Shown in pieces: positions 24,543 through 32,388 of a DNA stretch of 64,000 nucleotides (position 1 is its first letter; each line of letters opens with the position of its first letter). The position numbers were made by a program, and so were the translations under genes. The stretch comes from Streptomyces griseus (GTDB lineage: Bacteria; Actinomycetota; Actinomycetes; Nanopelagicales; Nanopelagicaceae), in NCBI GenBank assembly GCA_945865365.1, contig CAMBDL010000004.1, positions 1 to 64,000 on the forward strand, given 5' to 3'. The notes below the pieces were generated by a model, which saw only the letters and a list, made by a program, of their open reading frames with translations, was not told the origin of the DNA and searched no databases.

Positions 24543-27062
24543 ATGAGTAAGTTACCTGTAAAGGCAAAGTGCGTCGTTATTGGCGCAGGCATCGTCGGCA
24601 ATGGCATGGTCTACCACCTTGCTAAATTGGGCTGGACGGATATCGTGCAGATCGATAAAGGACCTTTACCTAACCCTGGCGGATCAACGGGCCATGCATC
24701 TAACTTTATCTTTCCAGTTGATCACTCAAAAGAGATGACTGCAATTACCGCTGAGAGCATGCGTCAATATAAAGAGTGGGGAACTTTCACTGAAACTGGT
24801 GGTATCGAAGTTGCCCGTACACAAGAACGCATGCAAGAGCTTGCACGTCGCATTACATCGGCAAAGTCATGGGGCATCGATGGTGGTCGAATCCTCACAC
24901 CGGCAGAAGTAAAAGAGTTAGTGCCATACATCGATGAGACCATCATTGTTGGAGGCTATTACCAGCCAACGGTAGGCGTTGTGGACTCACTTCGCACAGG
25001 TACGTTGATGCGCGAAGCCGCTATTGAAATGGGTGCATCACATTCTTTTGCCAATATCGAAGTTCTAGATATTACTGTTGCTAATGGTCGAGTAACTGGC
25101 GTAGTGACAGATCAAGGCACTATCGAAGCCGATTATGTTGTGATTGCAACTGGTTGCTGGTCACCCAAGCTTGCTGCTATGGCAGGTGCACATATTCCGC
25201 TTACTCCAGCGGTTCACCAGATGAAGGATATTGGTCCAGTGCCGTTCTTTGCTGGTACCAAAGGCGATATCGAATGGCCAATCGTTCGCGACATGGATGT
25301 ATTCATGTATGAACGCCAACATGGAACTGGCTTAGAAATTGGATCTTATGCTCATCGTCCAATTCTCTATACCCCAGAAGATTTGCCATCAAATGCAACT
25401 GCCGCACTTTCACCAACGGAGTTTGCTTTTACACAAGCGGATTTTGATATTCAAGATGAACATGCCTATGAATTAATGCCATCGATTGTTGGCGATGAAA
25501 ATGTTCGCGAAAAATACGCTATTAACGGAATTCTCTCTTACACACCAGATGGAATGCCTATTCTTGGCGAAACTCCTGAAGTCAAGGGCCTTTGGTCTGT
25601 TGCTGCAGTGTGGATTAAAGAAGGTCCAGGAACGTCTAAGTCAGTTGCAGAATGGATGGTGCTTGGAGATTCAGAGATTGATCTGCACTCTTCTAACATC
25701 GCTCGTTTTCATGAACATCAAAAAGCTCAGTTCCACATTAAGTCGCGCGTAGATGAGAGCTTTAATAAGACTTACGGAATTGTGCATCCTCTTGAGCAGT
25801 ATGCATCAAACCGAAATGTCCGCCTCTCACCGTTTTATGAAGCCGAGAAAGAGTTAGGCGCAGTCTTCTATGAAACTGCTGGATGGGAGCGCCCATTTTG
25901 GTATGAGTGCAACAAAGCATTGGTCGAGAAGTTCGGCGACAGGGTGATGCCTCGTGCTGCGGAATGGGAATCACGGTGGTGGTCTCCGATTATCAATGCA
26001 GAGCACCTTCAAATGCGTGAGAGCGCCGGCATCGTTGATTTATCTGCCTTCACACTCTTTGATATCACTGGGCCATCAGCTTTAGCTGTTGTACAAAAAG
26101 CAGCACTGCGCCAGATGGATGTAGCAATTGGTCGTGTGGTTTATACGCCGATACTTGGTCCAAATGGTGGCTTTAAATCCGATTTAACTATTATGCGTCT
26201 AGGCACTGATCACTTCCGTGTAGTCACAGGTGGCGCACATGGAATGGCCGATAAGAAATGGTTTAGTGATCTACTGCCTGCCGATGGATCAGCACAGATT
26301 GCTGATCTAACATCTAGTTATACAACTATTGGTGTCTGGGGCCCTAAATCTCGCGAGATCATTCAAGCAATTACAAGTACCGATATGGGCAAAGATACTT
26401 TCAAGTTCAGTACCTGCAAAGTGATTGAAGTTGGTCCACTTCGTGTCCTAGCTTCACGAATCTCTTATGTAGGAGATCTTGGGTGGGAGTTCTATATCCC
26501 AATCGAACAAGGTGCCAAGTTATGGCAGATGCTGTGGGAGTCAGGCAAAAAGCACGAGATGATTCCAGTCGGAATCGGTGTGTATGGAACAACGGGCCGA
26601 CTAGAAAAATGTTACCGAGCGTATGGTCCAGAGCTAGAGACTGAGTACAACGTAGTTGAAGCTGGTATGCAGTCACCGAAGTTAAAAGAGGCGGACTTCA
26701 TCGGTAAAGCTGAACACGTAAAGCATCGCAGCGAAACTCCAGTAACTTTATTGTGCACACTGTATGTAGATAATCACACTTCTTCTTCTGGAGTGAAGCG
26801 GTACATGATGGGTAATGAGCCAATTTTGACATTGGATAAACAACCCATTGTTGACTCGCATGGCCGCCGCTCGTACGTAACAAGTGCTGGTTCTGCACCT
26901 TCAGTGGGTAAGCACATTCTGATGACGTACTTACCGACCGAGCTAGCCGTTGCTGGCAACAAATTTATTGTTGAATATCTCGGCGAGCACTATCCATGTT
27001 CAGTTGCCCAAGTGGGTGCAATACCAGTATTTGACGCTACTAACGAACGGATTCTTGCATAA
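24543..27062 (+). CDS. FAD oxidoreductase-GcvT fusion, dimethylglycine/sarcosine dehydrogenase-like
   Basis: An 839-residue flavoprotein. The FAD site 'VVIGAGIVGNG' is at residues 11-21; 'GGSTGHASNF' carries His51, the position that binds FAD covalently in mitochondrial dimethylglycine dehydrogenase. The DAO domain runs to about residue 370, followed by a linker domain and a folate-binding GcvT plus GcvT_C half (about 430-835). The family oxidatively demethylates dimethylglycine or sarcosine and passes the C1 unit to THF as 5,10-methylene-THF, with electrons going to ETF. The etfBA genes follow with one-base overlaps. A GAGGA sequence precedes the ATG. Dimethylglycine or sarcosine is inferred from context. 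Confidence 0.87.
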   Translation: MSKLPVKAKCVVIGAGIVGNGMVYHLAKLGWTDIVQIDKGPLPNPGGSTGHASNFIFPVDHSKEMTAITAESMRQYKEWGTFTETGGIEVARTQERMQELARRITSAKSWGIDGGRILTPAEVKELVPYIDETIIVGGYYQPTVGVVDSLRTGTLMREAAIEMGASHSFANIEVLDITVANGRVTGVVTDQGTIEADYVVIATGCWSPKLAAMAGAHIPLTPAVHQMKDIGPVPFFAGTKGDIEWPIVRDMDVFMYERQHGTGLEIGSYAHRPILYTPEDLPSNATAALSPTEFAFTQADFDIQDEHAYELMPSIVGDENVREKYAINGILSYTPDGMPILGETPEVKGLWSVAAVWIKEGPGTSKSVAEWMVLGDSEIDLHSSNIARFHEHQKAQFHIKSRVDESFNKTYGIVHPLEQYASNRNVRLSPFYEAEKELGAVFYETAGWERPFWYECNKALVEKFGDRVMPRAAEWESRWWSPIINAEHLQMRESAGIVDLSAFTLFDITGPSALAVVQKAALRQMDVAIGRVVYTPILGPNGGFKSDLTIMRLGTDHFRVVTGGAHGMADKKWFSDLLPADGSAQIADLTSSYTTIGVWGPKSREIIQAITSTDMGKDTFKFSTCKVIEVGPLRVLASRISYVGDLGWEFYIPIEQGAKLWQMLWESGKKHEMIPVGIGVYGTTGRLEKCYRAYGPELETEYNVVEAGMQSPKLKEADFIGKAEHVKHRSETPVTLLCTLYVDNHTSSSGVKRYMMGNEPILTLDKQPIVDSHGRRSYVTSAGSAPSVGKHILMTYLPTELAVAGNKFIVEYLGEHYPCSVAQVGAIPVFDATNERILA

Positions 27063-27817
27063 TGGATGTACTAGTCTGTTTAAAGCGCGTTCCACTTGCT
27101 GGCGGAACTCTTATTCTCACGCCTGATTCTCGGGATATTGAAACTAAACATCTGGGCTTTGGTATTAGTCCGCACGAGGAAAATGCAGTCGAAGCCGGTG
27201 TTCAGTTAGTTGAGCAGATGGGCGGAACGCTTACTTTGCTTACGCTCGGACCAAGTGATGCCGAAGAACAACTTCGTTCGCAGCTAGCAATTGGTGCAAC
27301 ACGAGCAGTACTGATTGAGACCGATGGACAAGAGTGGGATCCACAAGGAACTGCGGCAGCTTTGGTTGATGCCATAAATGCCGAAGAGACCAAGTTTGAT
27401 TTGATTATCTTTGGCGCAGAATCCGCAGATAGCGCTGGTTATCAGATTCATATTCGTGTGGCTCATGCCCTTGGTCGCCCAATAGTTACTAATGTGAAAT
27501 CTATGAAAATTGAAAATGGAATTGCCAGTTGTGAGCGAGTAGTTTCAACTGGTCGCGAACATTATGAGGCTCCACTTCCTGCAATCATTACGGTTCGAGA
27601 TGGTTTAAATATTCCCCGTTATCCATCGGTACCTGGACGTATGCAAGCGCGCAAGAAGATTGTTGATATGAAGAAAGCCGAGCCTCGAGTACCTAAACTT
27701 GAAAAAGTTACTTTGGCTCTTGCTCCATCTAAAGATAAAGGCGCAGAGATTCTTGGAAAAGGTGCCGATGCAGTTCCTGCTTTAGTCGATGTCTTGAAGC
27801 AGATAGGAGCTTTCTAA
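27062..27817 (+). CDS. etfB: Electron transfer flavoprotein beta subunit
   Basis: A 251-residue EtfB with 'DVLVCLKRVP' at the N-terminus, 'GFGISPHEENAVEAGVQL', 'DLIIFGAESADSAGYQIHIRVAHALGRP' and the C-terminal 'RYPSVPGRMQARKK' (the recognition-loop region). It carries AMP in classical ETFs and takes electrons from dehydrogenases such as dimethylglycine dehydrogenase. It overlaps both neighbours by one base, so it is coupled to the dehydrogenase gene and is probably its dedicated acceptor. Confidence 0.93.
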   Translation: MDVLVCLKRVPLAGGTLILTPDSRDIETKHLGFGISPHEENAVEAGVQLVEQMGGTLTLLTLGPSDAEEQLRSQLAIGATRAVLIETDGQEWDPQGTAAALVDAINAEETKFDLIIFGAESADSAGYQIHIRVAHALGRPIVTNVKSMKIENGIASCERVVSTGREHYEAPLPAIITVRDGLNIPRYPSVPGRMQARKKIVDMKKAEPRVPKLEKVTLALAPSKDKGAEILGKGADAVPALVDVLKQIGAF

Positions 27818-28776
27818 TGATTTTAGTTCTTATCGATCACGATCGCGGAGTTATTGATCCGCTCTCTTTGCGTGCCCTTACTGCAGCGCGCAAACTTGGT
27901 CAGGAAATCGAGGCCGTAGTTATTGGTAATGATGGGGCATCCTTAGCCACAATCGTGGGTGAGTACGGCGCCAAGGTATTGCACGTTGCAGCTCATGCTG
28001 CACTGACCGATTACACACCGATGGCATCGGGACGAGCCCTGAAAGATTTAGTTGAAAAGTTAAAGCCCGCTGGAGTATTAGCCGCTGGTAGCCCACGCGG
28101 AAATGAGCAGTTAGCTCATTTAGCTGCATTCCTCGATATCCCAATGGCCGCTGAGTGCTCAGAGATCACACTTGGCACACCGCACCATGTGTTGCGAGCC
28201 AGATGGGCAGGAAATCTTATTGAATCTGCCAATGTTCACTCCGACTTATTGGTTGCAACAATTGTAAGTTTTTCTATAGAGCCAGAGTCAGTACAAGGTG
28301 CAGCTGCAACAGTTTCGCAGTTTGAACCAGGCTTACAACCCGCAGATACAGTTGTAAAAATATTAAGCCGTGACTCTGGAGAAACCAAAGGCGGAGTAAC
28401 TCTTAATGATGCCAAAGTTATTGTCTCTGGGGGCCGTGGAGTAGGCGGACCAGATGGCTTTGGTAATTTAGAAGAGCTTGCTGCACTTTTAGGTGGCACC
28501 GTGGGCTGTTCTCGAGTAGTCACAAGTTCAGGGTGGCGTCCACATGCTGAGCAAGTGGGACAGACAGGTACAAAGGTTGCACCGGATCTCTACATCGCTG
28601 CGGGAATATCAGGTGCGATGCAACATATTGCAGGAATGAAAAATAGTAAGACAATCGTGGTCATTAATACAGATCCAGAGGCTCCTATTTTACGTTATGC
28701 CGATTACGCAATCATCGGTGATTTACACCAAGTAATACCCGCGCTCACAAGCGCCATACGTCAGGCAAAGGGATAA
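27817..28776 (+). CDS. etfA: Electron transfer flavoprotein alpha subunit
   Basis: A 319-residue EtfA. The C-terminal FAD domain is clear: '[20 protein letters not shown]', '[11 protein letters not shown]', '[29 protein letters not shown]' and '[15 protein letters not shown]'. With EtfB it passes electrons from the dehydrogenase to an ETF-quinone oxidoreductase, which is not in this window. No features of bifurcating ETFs, such as extra cofactor domains, were noticed. Confidence 0.94.
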   Translation: MILVLIDHDRGVIDPLSLRALTAARKLGQEIEAVVIGNDGASLATIVGEYGAKVLHVAAHAALTDYTPMASGRALKDLVEKLKPAGVLAAGSPRGNEQLAHLAAFLDIPMAAECSEITLGTPHHVLRARWAGNLIESANVHSDLLVATIVSFSIEPESVQGAAATVSQFEPGLQPADTVVKILSRDSGETKGGVTLNDAKVIVSGGRGVGGPDGFGNLEELAALLGGTVGCSRVVTSSGWRPHAEQVGQTGTKVAPDLYIAAGISGAMQHIAGMKNSKTIVVINTDPEAPILRYADYAIIGDLHQVIPALTSAIRQAKG

Positions 28777-28778
28777 AA

Positions 28779-30443
28779 ATGTCGGATATCGAAATCGCAC
28801 AAGCTGCAACTATGAAGCCAGTTAATGAGATTGGCGCATCCCTCGGTATTGATGTTGAACATTTAGAGGCCTACGGTAAGTACAAAGCAAAGGTGAATTT
28901 GAAATATCTGACTGCGCTGCCAGAACGCAAAGGCTCTAAATTGATTTTAGTTACGGCCATTAGTCCAACGCCTGCCGGTGAAGGAAAGACAACGACAACC
29001 GTTGGTTTAGGCGATGCACTTCGCCATATTGGTAAGAACGCCATGATCGCACTGCGCGAACCTTCTCTAGGCCCAGTCTTTGGAATGAAGGGTGGAGCTG
29101 CCGGAGGTGGCTATGCCCAGGTTGTACCCATGGAGGATATAAACCTGCACTTTACGGGGGATTTCAACGCAATAGCTTTAGCCAATAACTTACTCGCAGC
29201 CCTTGTCGATAACCATATTCATCATGGTAACGAGTTAGCAATTGATATTCGCCGAGTCACTTGGAAGCGCGTGATGGATATGAATGACCGTGCACTGCGC
29301 GAGATTATTCAATCTATCGGTGGAGTAGGTAATGGATATCCACGCAGCGATGGCTTTGACATTGTCGTAGCCTCCGAGATTATGGCGATATTTTGTCTTG
29401 CTACCTCGATTGAAGATCTTAAAGCTAAGATTGGCAAGATAGTTGTCGGCTACAAACGCGATAAGACTCCTGTATTAGCCAGTGAACTTAACGCACAAGG
29501 TGCCATGACTGTAATTTTGAAGGATGCTTTCCAACCTAACTTAGTACAGACCCTTGAAAATACTCCAGCCTTTATTCACGGTGGTCCATTTGCTAATATT
29601 GCACATGGCTGCAACTCAGTCGTAGCAACTACTTCGGCTTTGAAATTAGCCGACTACGTTGTCACTGAAGCAGGATTCGGCGCCGATCTAGGAGCTGAAA
29701 AGTTTATCGACATCAAATGCCGTAAATCAGGGTTACGCCCATCTGCATGCGTGCTAGTAGCAACGATTCGTGCAATTAAATATCACGGCGGTGCCGACTT
29801 AAAAACTATTACTGATGAGAATCTGCCCGCACTTGAAGCTGGATTAGTAAATCTTGAACGACATATTCATAACATTAAGAATGTTTACAACCTGCCATTA
29901 GTGGTCTCTATCAATAACTTCACAAGCGATACTGCCGCTGAAGTTGCGCTGCTACGTTCGCGTGTAGAGGCTCTAGGTGTAAAGATCGTGCTAGCAACTC
30001 ACTGGGCCGATGGCGGTAAGGGTGCTGTAGATTTAGCACACGCCGTTGTGGAGCTATGTGAGCAGCCACAGAAGATGACTTTCGTCTATGAAGATGAACA
30101 GAGTTTGTGGGAGAAAATAACCGCCGTTGCCACCAAGGTGTATGGCGCAAAGGAAGTGACGGCCGATGCCAAGGTGCGTCTGAAACTCAAAGAGCTAGAA
30201 GCCGCTGGTTATGGCCATTTTCCAATCTGTGTAGCAAAAACTCAGTACTCTTTTAGTACCGACGCGGCACTTCGTGGAGCTCCCAGTGGGCACTCGCTCA
30301 ATATTCGCGAAGTAAAACTCTCGGCTGGCGCAGAGTTTATTGTCATGATCTGCGGTGAGATTATGACGATGCCTGGCCTGCCTAAAGTTCCAGCTGCCGA
30401 ACGTATTGATTACATCGATGGAAAGGTCGTAGGTCTTTTCTAA
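28779..30443 (+). CDS. fhs: Formate-tetrahydrofolate ligase
   Basis: A 554-residue formyl-THF synthetase. The P-loop '[18 protein letters not shown]' begins at residue 64; '[36 protein letters not shown]' and '[16 protein letters not shown]' are family signatures. It interconverts formate, ATP and THF with 10-formyl-THF. Between a C1-releasing dehydrogenase and a formate dehydrogenase it most likely runs toward formate and ATP, a substrate-level phosphorylation step. It starts two bases after etfA and overlaps the next gene by one base. Confidence 0.96.
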   Translation: MSDIEIAQAATMKPVNEIGASLGIDVEHLEAYGKYKAKVNLKYLTALPERKGSKLILVTAISPTPAGEGKTTTTVGLGDALRHIGKNAMIALREPSLGPVFGMKGGAAGGGYAQVVPMEDINLHFTGDFNAIALANNLLAALVDNHIHHGNELAIDIRRVTWKRVMDMNDRALREIIQSIGGVGNGYPRSDGFDIVVASEIMAIFCLATSIEDLKAKIGKIVVGYKRDKTPVLASELNAQGAMTVILKDAFQPNLVQTLENTPAFIHGGPFANIAHGCNSVVATTSALKLADYVVTEAGFGADLGAEKFIDIKCRKSGLRPSACVLVATIRAIKYHGGADLKTITDENLPALEAGLVNLERHIHNIKNVYNLPLVVSINNFTSDTAAEVALLRSRVEALGVKIVLATHWADGGKGAVDLAHAVVELCEQPQKMTFVYEDEQSLWEKITAVATKVYGAKEVTADAKVRLKLKELEAAGYGHFPICVAKTQYSFSTDAALRGAPSGHSLNIREVKLSAGAEFIVMICGEIMTMPGLPKVPAAERIDYIDGKVVGLF

Positions 30444-30868
30444 TGAAGTATTCGCCATGGTCACAAGATGCAGCTCGCGTGCTTCTTGCGACCCTGCGTG
30501 ATGAAAAAGGGCCTGTGTTAATGGCGCTGCAGTTAATGCAAAAAGAGTTTGGCTATGTCAATCCAGAGTGTGTTCCATTGATAGCTAACTATTTTAATAA
30601 ATCACGTGCCGACGTCCACGGAGTTCTTACTTTTTACCATGATCTACGTACAACCCCACCAGGGGAGCATCAGATTTCAATCTGCGTGGCTGAAGCCTGC
30701 CAAGCCGTTGGCGCACGATCTTTGGAAAAAGAGGTTAAAGCACGGTACACCGCAGAGGTAAGTGATAGTTATTGTTTTGGTAACTGTGCACTTGGTCCAG
30801 CAGCCATGGTCGACGGAAAATTAATTGGACGAGCAACCCTTAATAAAATTGAGAAGGCTCGCGCATGA
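30443..30868 (+). CDS. fdsG: Formate dehydrogenase gamma subunit (NuoE-like)
   Basis: A 141-residue thioredoxin-like [2Fe-2S] protein. Ligands are Cys81 and Cys86 (CVAEAC) and Cys111 and Cys115 (CFGNC), the C-x4-C and C-x3-C pattern of NuoE/FdsG. It is the small electron-transfer subunit of soluble NAD-dependent formate dehydrogenases (FdsGBA). Overlaps of one and four bases with its neighbours show tight coupling. Confidence 0.92.
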   Translation: MKYSPWSQDAARVLLATLRDEKGPVLMALQLMQKEFGYVNPECVPLIANYFNKSRADVHGVLTFYHDLRTTPPGEHQISICVAEACQAVGARSLEKEVKARYTAEVSDSYCFGNCALGPAAMVDGKLIGRATLNKIEKARA

Positions 30869-32388
30869 AAGTCTTCGTACCGAGTGATAGCGCCGCGATA
30901 TCTATTGGCGCTGATGATATCGCTGCAAGAATCGCTCAGATAGATCCATCGCTAACTATTGTACGCAATGGTTCACGCGGAGCGCTTTGGTTGGAAACTT
31001 TAGTAGAAGTTGAAATTAACGGCACACGTTTTGCATATGGTCCCGTGACTGTAGAAGATGTGCCATCACTCTTTGATGCTGATTTCCTGAATGGTGGCTC
31101 ACATTTACTTGCACTAGGCAAGACCGATGAGATCGAATGGCTAGCGTCACAAGACCGTGTAACTTTTGCACGCGTTGGAATCATTGATCCGCTTTCACTT
31201 GAAGAGTACGGCCATCATGGCGGCTTAGCTGGTTTAAGAAGTGCACTTAACTCAACGAGTGAGAGCATCATCAACGAGGTGACAGAGTCAGGCCTTCGCG
31301 GACGAGGCGGGGCAGGTTTTCCCGCAGGCATTAAGTGGAAGACCGTTGCCCAGACAAGCTCAGCTCAAAAATATATCTGCTGCAATGCCGATGAAGGCGA
31401 TAGTGGAACTTTTGCCGATCGCATGCTGATTGAAGGAGACCCATTTACTCTCATTGAAGGTATGACAATTGCTGGCATAGCAGTCGGTGCTACTGAAGGT
31501 ATCGTCTATCTGCGCTCTGAATATCCACATGCAATCTCGATTTTACAGAAAGCGATTGAGTTAGCCAGAGAGTTTGGTTGGCTTGGAGAGCGTGTTTTAG
31601 ACAGTGCCCATGCCTTTGATATTCAGATACGTGTTGGCGCTGGTTCATATGTATGTGGTGAAGAAACGGCGATGTTAGAGAGCATTGAGGGCAAGCGCGG
31701 TGTAGTCCGAGCTAAGCCACCATTGCCAGCGATCGAAGGCCTCTTTGGGCAACCAACAGTAATTAACAATGTTCTTACGTTATCAACGGTGCCAATGGTG
31801 TTAGCACAAGGTGCAGTTGCGTATAAGGCTCGTGGAGTCGGCAGATCACTTGGAACACAGGTTTTTCAATTGGGCGGCAATATCGCACGTGGTGGAATAG
31901 TCGAAAAGGCTTTTGGCATAACTCTTAATGAGTTACTTGAAACCTATGGTGGGGGCACATTAAGTGGTAAGCCTTTTCGGGCGGTACAAATTGGGGGACC
32001 GCTCGGTGCATATTTTTCAACCGAGCAGTTAGAAACATCTATGGACTATGAATCCCTCATTGCCGCCGGTGGAATGCTCGGGCATGGTGGTGTGGTTGTC
32101 TTTGATGATTCCGTTGATTTAGCAGTTCAAGCAAAGTTTGCCATGGAGTTTTGTGCAATTGAATCCTGCGGCAAGTGCACACCATGTCGAATTGGATCAA
32201 CGCGTGGTGCTGAGACTATTGATTTGATTATTCAAGGCATAAAAGTCGATGAGAATAAGAAGTTGTTGTTAGATCTTTGCGAAGTAATGACCGATGGCTC
32301 GTTGTGTGCCATGGGTGGATTAACACCAATGCCCGTTAAAAGCGCGATGGTCAATTTCCCATCGGATTTCTTAGGAGCTGCCAGATGA
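30865..32388 (+). CDS. fdsB: Formate dehydrogenase beta subunit (NuoF-like, NAD/FMN)
   Basis: A 507-residue flavoprotein. An N-terminal region of about 130 residues, thioredoxin-like in FdsB, precedes the NuoF core with 'GLRGRGGAGFPAGIKW' (NADH/FMN), 'CNADEGDSGTFADRML', 'GAGSYVCGEETAMLESIEGKRG' and the [4Fe-4S] motif CGKCTPCR (Cys435/438/441). It is the diaphorase module that reduces NAD+ with electrons from formate. It overlaps FdsG by four bases and FdsA by four. Confidence 0.93.
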   Translation: MKVFVPSDSAAISIGADDIAARIAQIDPSLTIVRNGSRGALWLETLVEVEINGTRFAYGPVTVEDVPSLFDADFLNGGSHLLALGKTDEIEWLASQDRVTFARVGIIDPLSLEEYGHHGGLAGLRSALNSTSESIINEVTESGLRGRGGAGFPAGIKWKTVAQTSSAQKYICCNADEGDSGTFADRMLIEGDPFTLIEGMTIAGIAVGATEGIVYLRSEYPHAISILQKAIELAREFGWLGERVLDSAHAFDIQIRVGAGSYVCGEETAMLESIEGKRGVVRAKPPLPAIEGLFGQPTVINNVLTLSTVPMVLAQGAVAYKARGVGRSLGTQVFQLGGNIARGGIVEKAFGITLNELLETYGGGTLSGKPFRAVQIGGPLGAYFSTEQLETSMDYESLIAAGGMLGHGGVVVFDDSVDLAVQAKFAMEFCAIESCGKCTPCRIGSTRGAETIDLIIQGIKVDENKKLLLDLCEVMTDGSLCAMGGLTPMPVKSAMVNFPSDFLGAAR

